A stretch of 64,000 bases of DNA from NCBI RefSeq assembly GCF_013359755.1, contig NZ_JABMCJ010000063.1:45640-109639 (forward strand), in the 5' to 3' direction. Below the pieces are notes generated by a model. That model made no database searches. It was not told the DNA's origin and was given only the letters and a program-made list of their open reading frames with translations. This DNA comes from Tardiphaga robiniae (GTDB taxonomy: Bacteria > Pseudomonadota > Alphaproteobacteria > Rhizobiales > Xanthobacteraceae). Of this stretch, positions 1-7,637 are shown piece after piece (the first letter of the stretch is position 1; each line of letters opens with the position of its first letter). The position numbers were made by a program, and so were the translations under genes.

Positions 1-2
1 TC

Positions 3-461
3 GCTGATCCGGACTACTGGAAGAGCTGGCACTTCCTCTTCAACATGGTCGACGACCTGCCCGAGGCGCTCTTGCGGGACCGCGAGCGTATTCTCATCGA
101 ATGGTTCTTCAACAAGAAAACCGCGAACGCGATCGCGACCTTCTCGAAGGATGACATCGACGAATATGTTCGCGTCTATAGCTCGTTGGGTGGCCTGCGC
201 GGAATGCTGGGCTATTATCGCGCCGTCATCCGCGACATGGATTACAATCGCGGCTTGTTTCAAAAGAAAATAGCTGTGCCTGTGCTGGCGCTGGGAGGCG
301 ATGCCGGTAGTGCGCCAGGAATTTTCGAAGCTATGCGACCCTTGGCTGAAAATATTCGAGGCGGCGTCATCCGGGATAGTGGTCACTATATCCCCGAGGA
401 ACAGCCCGCAGCTCTTGTCGCCGAGCTGAGGGCATTTTTCGAAATTACATCCGCTTCGTGA
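3..461 (+). CDS. alpha/beta-hydrolase, C-terminal part (epoxide-hydrolase-like), partial at window edge
   Basis: The reading frame is open from the left edge, so only the last 152 residues are visible. The segment rich in Trp and Phe at the start (WHFLFN, ERILIEWFF) looks like the helical cap of epoxide-hydrolase-type alpha/beta hydrolases. The end has the usual last strand and loop: VLALGGDAG, where the acid residue usually lies, and DSGHYIPEEQP, whose His fits the catalytic histidine. The nucleophile lies outside the window. The substrate cannot be read from this part. It is on the plus strand, tail to tail with the debris that follows and not part of the acyl-CoA operon. Confidence 0.8.
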   Translation, partial: ADPDYWKSWHFLFNMVDDLPEALLRDRERILIEWFFNKKTANAIATFSKDDIDEYVRVYSSLGGLRGMLGYYRAVIRDMDYNRGLFQKKIAVPVLALGGDAGSAPGIFEAMRPLAENIRGGVIRDSGHYIPEEQPAALVAELRAFFEITSAS

Positions 462-487
462 AGGCGAAGCTCCAGCCAAGCTGCGCG

Positions 488-685
488 TCAGTCGAGCAGG
501 TCCGGCTCCGCCGCGGCGATCCAATCCCACAGTGGCTGGAAACTGAAATATCCGCCCTTATAGGTGCCGACCTGTGTTGATGTCAGCTTGGCGACGTCAT
601 GCGGAATCGGCTTCGTGGTCCCAGCCGCTTCTGCCAGTAGCTGGGTTCGCGCGGCATTGTGCATCGCGATATACCACCACGCTAC
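488..685 (-). pseudogene. C-terminal fragment of an unrecognised protein
   Basis: Read on the minus strand, 65 codons before a TGA give a coherent protein-like end: WWYIAMHNAARTQLLAEA, then KLTSTQVGTYKGGYFSF, then PLWDWIAAAEPDLLD. Upstream of about 685 the frame loses any protein-like character and no credible start or Shine-Dalgarno is seen, so I read it as the 3' remnant of a longer gene. I do not recognise the family. It lies with other debris between the hydrolase and a tRNA scar, as expected at an insertion/deletion hot spot. Confidence 0.4.
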
Positions 686-892
686 TGCGGATGGTCGATC
701 TGTGATTGAGCGAACAGATCGCGGCTGGGTGTCGGTCCGATGTCTTGCGTGACTGGTGGCAACTGCCCGGTGGTCGGGAAGGTTCTCGCGGTTTCGAAGA
801 GGGCGACACGCCTGGCAATCTCAAGCCAACGCGATGCTTGGCCTCGCGCTCCAGCGACGTTCGCAACGACGGCCAAATCGCTGTCTTCAAGA

Positions 893-1196
893 TCTCAACA
901 CGTCGAGCGCTTTCAAGTTGGCTCGGCGCTGACGGGCACCGGCCTTATCGATTCCGCAACTCGGCCTGGTATGTCAGGCGCTTGTATCGTTGCTCGGCAC
1001 TCTGGATACCTTAGCTTCGCTGGCCCGGCATCACCGGACGCGATCATTGGAACTGTCGAGAAATTTAGCGGCATCTATGCCGGACGCGCCGGCGACGACG
1101 CGCTTGGCTTCCAGCTGGGTAGATTTTGGGAAAAGTGAGGTCCTGGATGACATCCTGTCGGAAGCGACCAAAGGTCAACTTCCCACCCCGGGCTGA
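893..1196 (+). pseudogene. trypsin-like serine peptidase remnant, frameshifted
   Basis: One frame reads FQVGSALTGTGLIDSATRPG then MSGACIVARHSG and GTVEKFSGIYAG. The RPGMSGACIV piece, Ser codon at 974-976, resembles the GxSGx serine loop of trypsin-like bacterial proteases with the following beta strand. The frame ends at a TGA in GRFWEK-stop near 1136. The next frame continues smoothly as KSEVLDDILSEATKGQ to a stop at 1196, so a one-base shift in the run TTTTGGGAAAAG (about 1124-1135) splits the gene. The N-terminal half with His and Asp is absent. The family call rests on one motif and is tentative. Confidence 0.4.
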
Positions 1197-1262
1197 GTGT
1201 CGGAAAAACTGCGGAAAACACCGCAAAACCAATATAACGCTTTGATTTTGCTCAGGTAGATG

Positions 1263-1312
1263 TCGCCTTCACACGGGAGAGGTCCAAGGTTCGATCCCTT
1301 GTGCACCAACCA
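1263..1312 (+). tRNA. 3' half of a tRNA-Val(CAC)-like gene (integration scar)
   Basis: The sequence shows an anticodon loop TTCACAC (anticodon CAC at 1270-1272), a 3' anticodon strand GGGAG, a perfect T arm (CAAGG, loop TTCGATC, CCTTG), an acceptor 3' strand TGCACCA, discriminator A and an encoded CCA at 1310-1312. The 5' side is wrong: TCGCC stands where CTCCC is needed, and no TGGTGCA acceptor strand or proper D arm occurs upstream. Only the part from the anticodon loop to the 3' end is tRNA-like. This is the usual footprint of a tyrosine recombinase attachment site, not a working tRNA. The amino-acid assignment comes from the anticodon only. Confidence 0.6.
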
Positions 1313-1450
1313 TTATTCCAGCATATTCAAGTATTTAGCGGCCTTACTCCCTCGAAGTGTGCCCCGGAAAAGCTGGGGCACAGCAGGGGCACACTCGTTT
1401 CGGCGCGTGATCATCGTCATGGATTGGCCGGCGCAGCTCTAGCCGCCAAG
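1313..1450. other. post-scar spacer with short repeated GGGGCACA-type motif
   Basis: This stretch after the tRNA 3' end has no convincing gene. It contains GTGTGCCCC and GGGGCACA units around 1359-1396, forming imperfect inverted repeats (GTGTGCCCC against GGGGCACAC). Such repeats next to a tRNA 3' end fit recombinase arm sites or a terminator, but no integrase gene follows in this window. Confidence 0.3.
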
Positions 1451-2218
1451 TTAGACTTTCGTGAAATCGGGCTTTCGCTTCTCTGTAAAGGCAGAGAAGG
1501 CCTCGCGAGCTTCCGCGCTCTGAAGCCGCTCTTTGAAAAGAGCGCTTTCTTCAGCGATCCTTTCGACCATTTCCTGCTGCTCTCGCATCAAAAGCTTTGT
1601 ATGGCGAAGTGCGCCCGTCGGACGCTGCGTCAAAGTCAGGGCGGCGGTCGCCGCCCTCGCACGAACGTCGCCGATAGGGACAACGGCATTGGCAAGTCCG
1701 CATTGAAGTGCGGTTGCTGCATCCATCGGCTCTCCCAACGCGAACATGGCATACGCCCTCACGTGCCCGATCCGCGAAGGGAGTAACCAACTCGAGGCGG
1801 CTTCGGGCACAAGCGCCAGATTGACGAAAGGCGTGATCAGGCGCGCATTCTCCGCCAAGTAGACCAGATCGCAATGCAGGAGCATCGTGGTTCCGACACC
1901 AACGGCGTTTCCCTGGACGGCCGCGACGAGCGGCTTGGTCGCCTTTGCTAAATTGCCGATAAAGCGAAACGCGGGACTGTCAGTGGTTTCGTTTGCCGTG
2001 GACTGGGCGGCAAAGTCCGCCAAGTCGTTGCCGGAGGTGAAGCTGTCGCCGTCGCCCTGAAACAGAACGACCTTGACGGCGGGATCCCTTTCGGATCGTT
2101 CGAGGCCTTCCGACATCACGTCGTACATCGCGCCAGTCAGCGCGTTCTTCTTTTCGGGACGCGAGATCGTGAGCGTCATCACGCCATCGACGACATCCGT
2201 CTTCAAATGATCCGTCAT
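1451..2218 (-). CDS. enoyl-CoA hydratase/isomerase family protein
   Basis: A full-length 255-aa crotonase-fold protein of the beta-oxidation type. The oxyanion-hole loop is SFTSGNDLADF, and the second loop is QGNAVGVGTTMLLHCDLVY. The segment FVNLALVPEAASSWLLP has a single Glu in the PEA position, as in ECI2-like delta3-enoyl-CoA isomerases and related hydratases. That favours a double-bond isomerase or a specialised hydratase over a classical crotonase with two Glu. It is the last gene of the acyl-CoA operon, 10 bases after the nitronate monooxygenase-like gene. The substrate is probably an unsaturated acyl-CoA made by the dehydrogenases upstream. Confidence 0.88.
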   Translation of the reverse strand: MTDHLKTDVVDGVMTLTISRPEKKNALTGAMYDVMSEGLERSERDPAVKVVLFQGDGDSFTSGNDLADFAAQSTANETTDSPAFRFIGNLAKATKPLVAAVQGNAVGVGTTMLLHCDLVYLAENARLITPFVNLALVPEAASSWLLPSRIGHVRAYAMFALGEPMDAATALQCGLANAVVPIGDVRARAATAALTLTQRPTGALRHTKLLMREQQEMVERIAEESALFKERLQSAEAREAFSAFTEKRKPDFTKV

Positions 2219-2228
2219 GCCATCGTCC

Positions 2229-3236
2229 TCAGCTTGCGGCGCGCAGGGGTTCGCGGGCAGAGGCGTCGAGAAAACCGGTCAAGCGCTGGCGGATGATGCT
2301 TTCGGCGTCCGCCATGATGCGATCGATCAGTTCCTTGACGGTCGGGATGTCGTTGATGAGGCCCGCAACCATGCCGCAGCTCCAGGCACCGGCGTCCATG
2401 TCACCGTCGACCATGACTTTCGGATATACGCCTGCCACTTCGTTAATGATGTCGCCGATGACCAATGAGTCGCCCTTAGCGCGTTCGGTTGCGATCAACC
2501 GCTCGACGCCGGCGTTGTTGAGAACGCGCTCGGTGTTCCTCAACGAGCGCATCACTAGACGCGTATCGAGTTCCGACGCCTTCACAATCGCGTCCTTGAC
2601 GTTCTGATGGACGGGCGCCTCTTTGGTTGCCACGAACCGGGTGCCCATGTTCATGCCCGCAGCGCCCATCGCGAGCGCCGCAACCAGGCTACGCGCGTCG
2701 GCCATCCCTCCCGATGCAACGAACGGGATCTTCAGCTCTTCGGCAGCGCGCGGCAGCAGAATCATGTTTGGCATGTCGTCTTCGCCGGGATGGCCGCCGC
2801 ATTCGAAGCCGTCGACGCTGACGGCATCGCAACCGATCTTCTCCGCCTTCAACGAATGGCGAACGGAAGTGCACTTGTGGATGACCTTGATCCCCGCCTC
2901 TTTCAGGGCTGGCATATATTGCTCAGGGCTTCGACCTGCGGTCTCCACCGCCTTGATGCCGCCTTCCTTAATGGCGGCGATGTATTCTGGATAGGGCGGC
3001 GCGTCGAACGTCGGCAGAAACGTGAGGTTCACGCCGAACGGTTTGTCGGTCATGTCGTGACAGCGCGCGATTTCCTTCGCGAGGTTCTCGGGCGTTCTCT
3101 GCGTCAATCCGGTGATGATGCCCAGGCCACCGGCATTCGAGACGGCCGCGGCGAGTTCGGCAAAGCCTACATAGTGCATGCCGCCCTGAATGATGGGATG
3201 TTCGATCCCGAACAGGTCTGTGATCGCGGTTCTCAT
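2229..3236 (-). CDS. nitronate monooxygenase / 2-nitropropane dioxygenase family, FMN-dependent
   Basis: A 335-aa TIM-barrel flavoprotein. The start at 3236 is preferred over a longer frame because GGAGACGATC precedes this ATG and the longer version would run into the thiolase. Family signs are HPIIQGGMHYVG near the N-terminus, NAGGLGIITG, and the phosphate-binding region FVASGGMADARSLVAALAMG followed by GMNMGTRFVATKEAP. Members oxidise nitronates, but many in acyl-CoA operons act as FMN-dependent oxidoreductases or enoyl reductases of unknown substrate. Here, between thiolase and enoyl-CoA hydratase/isomerase, a redox step on a CoA-linked ring intermediate is as likely as nitronate removal. 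Confidence 0.85.
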   Translation of the reverse strand: MRTAITDLFGIEHPIIQGGMHYVGFAELAAAVSNAGGLGIITGLTQRTPENLAKEIARCHDMTDKPFGVNLTFLPTFDAPPYPEYIAAIKEGGIKAVETAGRSPEQYMPALKEAGIKVIHKCTSVRHSLKAEKIGCDAVSVDGFECGGHPGEDDMPNMILLPRAAEELKIPFVASGGMADARSLVAALAMGAAGMNMGTRFVATKEAPVHQNVKDAIVKASELDTRLVMRSLRNTERVLNNAGVERLIATERAKGDSLVIGDIINEVAGVYPKVMVDGDMDAGAWSCGMVAGLINDIPTVKELIDRIMADAESIIRQRLTGFLDASAREPLRAAS

Positions 3237-3273
3237 GATCGTCTCCGAATCTCGCTGTTTAGGTTTCTTATTA

Positions 3274-4461
3274 TCAGTGAACGATTTCGAGCAAACCCGC
3301 TGCGCCCATCCCGCCACCGACGCACATCGTGACCACCGCGTACTTCGCCTTGCGACGACGCCCCTCGATCAATGCATGACCCGTCAGTCGCGCGCCGGTC
3401 ATGCCATAGGGGTGACCGACCGCGATGGAGCCGCCGTTGACGTTGAGCTTCTCGGGATCAATGCCGAGCTTGTCGCGGCAGTAGATGACCTGGACCGCGA
3501 ATGCCTCGTTCAATTCCCAAAGGTCGATGTCGTCGATCGTGAGACCATGACGTTTGAGGAGACGCGGAACGGCGAAGATCGGCCCTATGCCCATCTCGTC
3601 GGGCTCGCAACCCGCCGAGACGAATCCACGGAAGATTCCGAGCGGCTTTAGGCCCTTTTTGGCGGCGAGCTTGTCGCTCATGACCACGGTGGCGCTGGCA
3701 CCGTCCGATAGCTGGCTCGCGTTGCCGCCGGTGATCGTGTAACCGGGGCCCTTCGCGGGCTTGACCTTGGCCAACCCCTCGGCGGTGGTGTCGGGACGCG
3801 GGCCCTCGTCCGCCAAGAGCGTGATCTCGTTGTAGGAGATGGCGCCGGTCTCCTTGTTAGTCACGGCCATCGTCGTCTTGATCGGCGCCAGTTCGTCATT
3901 GAAGCGGCCGGCCTGCTGCGCGGCCGCGGTGCGGCGCTGACTTTCGAGACTGTATTCGTCCTGCGCGTCCCGAGAGATGTCGTAGCGTTTTGCGACGTTT
4001 TCGGCCGTATCCAGCATGGCGATGTAAGCGTCGCCTTTGATCGCCAGAAGCTCCGGATCGACCGCGTGCCACTGGTTCATGTGCTCGTTCTGGACCAAGC
4101 TGATGGATTCACCGCCTCCGCCGACCGCGACCTCCACGCCATCGAAGATCACCGACCGAGCGGCAAGCGCGATCGCCTGAAGCCCCGACGCGCACTGTCT
4201 GTCGATGGTGGTGCCGGCGACCGTGACGGGAAGACCGGCGCGAAGCAGAGCCTTACGCGCGATGTTCGACCCCGTCGTACCCTGCTGCATGGCGCATCCC
4301 ATCACGACGTCCTCGACTTCTCCGCCAACGATGTTCGCACGTGCGAGCGCAGCCGAAATGGCGTGTCCCATCATGGTCGCACCTTCGGTATTGTTGAGCG
4401 CGCCCTTATAGGCCTTTCCGATCGGGGTGCGGGCGGTCGATACGATTACGGCTTCGGTCAT
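3274..4461 (-). CDS. acetyl-CoA acetyltransferase-type thiolase
   Basis: A 395-aa thiolase of usual length. Catalytic residues are visible: acyl-binding Cys90 in DRQCASGLQ, the His in [14 protein letters not shown] and the C-terminal Cys in [11 protein letters not shown]. It cleaves a 3-ketoacyl-CoA with CoA, closing a beta-oxidation cycle. It lies 41 bases after an acyl-CoA dehydrogenase and 37 bases before the nitronate monooxygenase-like gene, in one transcription unit. The start has the normal N-terminus [19 protein letters not shown]. Confidence 0.93.
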   Translation of the reverse strand: MTEAVIVSTARTPIGKAYKGALNNTEGATMMGHAISAALARANIVGGEVEDVVMGCAMQQGTTGSNIARKALLRAGLPVTVAGTTIDRQCASGLQAIALAARSVIFDGVEVAVGGGGESISLVQNEHMNQWHAVDPELLAIKGDAYIAMLDTAENVAKRYDISRDAQDEYSLESQRRTAAAQQAGRFNDELAPIKTTMAVTNKETGAISYNEITLLADEGPRPDTTAEGLAKVKPAKGPGYTITGGNASQLSDGASATVVMSDKLAAKKGLKPLGIFRGFVSAGCEPDEMGIGPIFAVPRLLKRHGLTIDDIDLWELNEAFAVQVIYCRDKLGIDPEKLNVNGGSIAVGHPYGMTGARLTGHALIEGRRRKAKYAVVTMCVGGGMGAAGLLEIVH

Positions 4462-4502
4462 TTATTATTTCCTTGGCTGGATGGGACGGGCGTGACCGCG
4501 CG

Positions 4503-5633
4503 TCATGCGGCGCGGGCGAATCGCATCAGATGGAAAGCGGGGTCGCCGAACTGGATGTCGATGGCGCCGATACGCTTGAAATAGTGACCGACCTTGAGCT
4601 CGTCGCTCATGCCCATGCCACCGTGCAGTTGGATCGCCTGTTCGCCGATGAAGCGCGCAGCATATCCGACCTTTGTCTTCGCGCCGGAGGCTAGCTTCGT
4701 GACATGGGCGTCGTTGGACGCCAGCGTCAGGGTTAGATGCTGCATCAACGAGACGGCTTCCTGCAGCGCGATAAACATGTCGACCATTCTGTGCTGCAGC
4801 ACCTGAAACGATCCGAGGGTCACGCCGAATTGCTTGCGGGTCTTGCTGTAGTCTAGCGTCGCCGCATTCAGCTCGGTCATTGCGCCTATAGCCTCGGCAC
4901 ACAGTCCGCCGATGCCGCGGTCGCGACAGCTCTCGAGCGCGACGACTCCCTGGCCTTCGCGTCCGAGCAGGTTGACCGCCGGGATGCGAACATCCTTCAG
5001 CGTGACCTCGGCGGCGCGCCTGCCGTCGACCGTCCGGTAGCTTTGCATGTGTAGACCGGCCGCCCGGCTGTCGACGATGAACAGGGACACGCCGTCACGA
5101 TCGCCATCTCGGCCGGACGTTCTCGCGGAGACGATCAGCCGGTCGGCCCACGGAGCACCGATCACGGCGGCTTTCGTTCCCGACAGGACGTAGTCATCAC
5201 CACTTCGGTCCGCAGACACCGATACCTTGTTGAGGTTGTACCGAGATCCCGGTTCGGCCCAGGCCAACGCCCACGTCGCCTCGCCCGCTGCGATCTCGGC
5301 GAGCAATTCCCCGCGTTGGTCGTCGGTCCCCAATGCCTCGATTAGCCCTCCCGCCAGCACGACCGTCTCGAAATATGGCTCGACGACGAGGCTGCGGCCG
5401 AACTCCTGCATGACGATCATGGTCGTCAGCGGGCCGTTCCCGAGGCCGCCATATTCCTCCGCGAACGGTGCCGCCAGAAGACCGAGGTCGGCGAACTTTG
5501 CCCACACTGCGCGACTCCAACCATCTTCGCCCGCGACGATCTTCGCTCGGTCATCGAAGCCGTATTCATCCTTCAGGAACCGTTGCACGCTGTTGCGGAG
5601 CAATTCCTGGTCTTCGGTCAGTTCGATGTCCAT
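4503..5633 (-). CDS. acyl-CoA dehydrogenase, FadE-like, subunit of an adjacent pair
   Basis: A 376-aa acyl-CoA dehydrogenase. It starts with the family N-terminal helix (MDIELTEDQELLRNSVQRFL), has the middle beta-domain piece ALAWAEPGSRYNLNKVSV, the segment KTRKQFGVTLGSFQVLQHRM and the C-terminal LHGGMGMSDELKVGHYFKRI. It lacks the YxGTxEI ending seen in its neighbour. Two adjacent, diverged dehydrogenases of about 376 and 393 aa recall the alpha2-beta2 FadE pairs of steroid and ring-acid degradation, where one subunit holds the catalytic base. That pairing is inference. FAD-dependent, cytosolic. Confidence 0.9.
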   Translation of the reverse strand: MDIELTEDQELLRNSVQRFLKDEYGFDDRAKIVAGEDGWSRAVWAKFADLGLLAAPFAEEYGGLGNGPLTTMIVMQEFGRSLVVEPYFETVVLAGGLIEALGTDDQRGELLAEIAAGEATWALAWAEPGSRYNLNKVSVSADRSGDDYVLSGTKAAVIGAPWADRLIVSARTSGRDGDRDGVSLFIVDSRAAGLHMQSYRTVDGRRAAEVTLKDVRIPAVNLLGREGQGVVALESCRDRGIGGLCAEAIGAMTELNAATLDYSKTRKQFGVTLGSFQVLQHRMVDMFIALQEAVSLMQHLTLTLASNDAHVTKLASGAKTKVGYAARFIGEQAIQLHGGMGMSDELKVGHYFKRIGAIDIQFGDPAFHLMRFARAA

Positions 5634-5654
5634 GGACGCCTCTCCTGGTGCGGG

Positions 5655-6836
5655 TCAAAGACCGAGCACGGCTTTCGCGATGATGTTGCGTTGAATCTCG
5701 TTGGATCCGCCGTAGATGCTGAGCTTGCGCGAGTTGAGGTATTTTTCCGCCGACGTATGCCCATAGTCAGGCCCGGGCATGAAACGGTTCCCGCTGACGG
5801 GATGCTCTCGAAGAGCAACGCCGTAATTGCCCATCGCGCGGTGCGTGAGGTCGGTAATGCGCTGGAAGATCTCGGTGCCTCTGATCTTGAAGAGCGATGC
5901 GGCCGGGCCGGGATCGATACCGCGCGACATCTGCGCGACAACCCTCAATTCCGTCGCTTCGAGGGCCAGCACATCCAATTCGACACGGGCGATCTCACGG
6001 ATGAACTCCGCGAAACTCGGATCGTCCTCGGGAATTTCCGCCCTGACGATGTCCTTGAGCCGCCGCAGGTACCGCGTCGAACGACCGATACCCGCCATGC
6101 TGGTGCGTTCGTTGCCGAGGAGGAATTTTGCGTAGGTCCAGCCCTTGTTCTCCTCGCCGATCAGATTCTCGATCGGCACCCGCACGTCCTCAAGGAAGAC
6201 ATCGTTGACCTCATGTGAGCCGTCGATCGTGATGATCGGCCGAACCGTCACACCCGGCGTTTTCATGTCGATCAGCAGGAACGAGATTCCTGCCTGGGGC
6301 TTCCCGGACGGATCGGTGCGGACGAGGCAGAAGATCCAGTCCGCGTGCTGCGCGAGAGTGGTCCATGTCTTGTGCCCGTTGACGACATAATGATCGCCAT
6401 CACGAACCGCCTTGGTCCTGACCGAGGCTAGATCCGACCCCGAACCCGGCTCCGAGTAGCCTTGGCACCACCAGTCCTCGCCCGACAATATGCGTGGCAG
6501 GAACCTCGCCTTCTGCGCCTCCTTCCCGAACGTGTAGATGACCGGGCCGACCATCGTCACGCTGAAGGCGAGCGGAGGAAGCGTCCCCGCACGCGAGGTC
6601 TCCTGGTCCCAGATGAAGCGCTGGGTGAGAGACCAACCGGGTCCGCCATACTCCTTCGGCCAGAGCGGCGCGATCCAACCCTTCTTATGTAGGATCTTGT
6701 GCCAGAGAAGCGATTGCTCCTTGGTCAGGTCGGTCTCCGGGTTGGCGACGCGCATTTCCTTGGGGTAATGCTCCGCGATAAAGGAGCGAACCTCATCGCG
6801 GAAGGCTGCATCTTCGGCAGAGAGATTCAGCTCCAT
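5655..6836 (-). CDS. acyl-CoA dehydrogenase, FadE-like, partner of the downstream dehydrogenase
   Basis: A 393-aa acyl-CoA dehydrogenase. Features are the N-terminal SAEDAAFRDEVRSFIAEHYP, the FAD/substrate loop CQGYSEPGSGSDLASVRTKA, HYVVNGHKTWTTLAQHADW, and the C-terminal LSIYGGSNEIQRNIIAKAVL. It belongs to the FadE group common in Actinobacteria and rhizobia for branched or cyclic acyl-CoAs. It is 21 bases upstream of the second dehydrogenase and 6 bases downstream of the SDR gene, so tight co-expression is expected. Confidence 0.93.
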   Translation of the reverse strand: MELNLSAEDAAFRDEVRSFIAEHYPKEMRVANPETDLTKEQSLLWHKILHKKGWIAPLWPKEYGGPGWSLTQRFIWDQETSRAGTLPPLAFSVTMVGPVIYTFGKEAQKARFLPRILSGEDWWCQGYSEPGSGSDLASVRTKAVRDGDHYVVNGHKTWTTLAQHADWIFCLVRTDPSGKPQAGISFLLIDMKTPGVTVRPIITIDGSHEVNDVFLEDVRVPIENLIGEENKGWTYAKFLLGNERTSMAGIGRSTRYLRRLKDIVRAEIPEDDPSFAEFIREIARVELDVLALEATELRVVAQMSRGIDPGPAASLFKIRGTEIFQRITDLTHRAMGNYGVALREHPVSGNRFMPGPDYGHTSAEKYLNSRKLSIYGGSNEIQRNIIAKAVLGL

Positions 6837-6842
6837 GGCAAG

Positions 6843-7586
6843 CTACCACTTCTCGCCAAATGGCCGGATCTCGTGCTCGAACGTCCATGCGTCACGCGGC
6901 TGCTGGTAAAGTGCCCAGTAAGCCTCGGCGACAGCCGCCGGCCGCATCAAACGGTTCGGATCGAGGTTTTCCATCGCCTTCGGCCCTTCGCGGCTGGTGA
7001 TCAGCTGCCGCACCCATTCCGTATCCACGCTGGAGTCGATGATCAGGTGCGCGACATGAATGTTCTTTGGCCCGAGTTCCCGGGCCATTGATTGCGCGAC
7101 GGCTCGGAGACCGAACTTAGCGCTCGCGAAGGCTGCGAAACCGTTGCCGCCGCGCAGGCTTGCCGTCGCTCCGGTGAAGAAGATGTTCCCCTTGCCGCGT
7201 GCCAGCATTGCCCGCGCTGCCTCGCGTCCAGCGAGGAATCCCGAATAGCACGCCATCTCCCAGACTTTGCGAAACACGCGCTCCGTGGTCTCGACGATCG
7301 GAAAATTGACGTTGGCGCCGATATTGAAAACGCACACCTCCAAAGGGGCATGAGCGTCGGCATCGGAGATGAATTTCACCATCTCGTCTTCCTTGCGCGC
7401 ATCGAGAGCGCGTCCGAACACGGTCCCACCGGCAGCCTCAATCTCCTTGATCAGCGGCTCCAGCTTCTCACCCTGGCGCCGGCCTACGAACATCGTGAAG
7501 CCTTCGGCTGCGAATTTTTTGGCGATTTCACCGCCGATGAAATCGCCGGCGCCGATGACGGCGACCGTTGCATTGCGTTTTTCCAA
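6843..7586 (-). CDS. SDR-family protein with Phe in place of the catalytic Tyr
   Basis: A 247-aa Rossmann-fold protein of the short-chain dehydrogenase family. The cofactor loop is IGAGDFIGGEIAKKF instead of the classical GxxxGIG. The active-site region reads FFTGATASLRGGNGFAAFAS then AKFGLRAVAQSMARELG: the Ser and Lys are present, but the YxxxK motif is FxxxK. From memory the FAAFxxAK pattern recurs in one SDR subgroup, so it may be a group trait and not a local mutation. Classical Tyr-based hydride-transfer catalysis is unlikely. It sits inside the acyl-CoA operon between ligase and dehydrogenases. Confidence 0.85.
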   Translation of the reverse strand: MEKRNATVAVIGAGDFIGGEIAKKFAAEGFTMFVGRRQGEKLEPLIKEIEAAGGTVFGRALDARKEDEMVKFISDADAHAPLEVCVFNIGANVNFPIVETTERVFRKVWEMACYSGFLAGREAARAMLARGKGNIFFTGATASLRGGNGFAAFASAKFGLRAVAQSMARELGPKNIHVAHLIIDSSVDTEWVRQLITSREGPKAMENLDPNRLMRPAAVAEAYWALYQQPRDAWTFEHEIRPFGEKW

Positions 7587-7637
7587 CTGAGTTCTCCCGG
7601 AAGCGAGTTTGGCGCGACGACAGCCGCCGCGATCTGA

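Noticed and set aside
740..889. Upstream extension of the peptidase-like frame as a full gene
   Set aside because: The sequence before about 890 has no protease-like features, no ribosome site and an odd composition; only the later part is protein-like.
1313..1450. Start of an integrase gene after the tRNA-Val scar
   Set aside because: The spacer looks like an attachment region, but no frame with recombinase motifs begins here; the next gene is an enoyl-CoA hydratase/isomerase on the other strand.
2607..3332. Plus-strand 241-codon frame
   Set aside because: Lies wholly across the nitronate monooxygenase-like gene on the other strand and has a His/Arg-rich reverse-reading composition.
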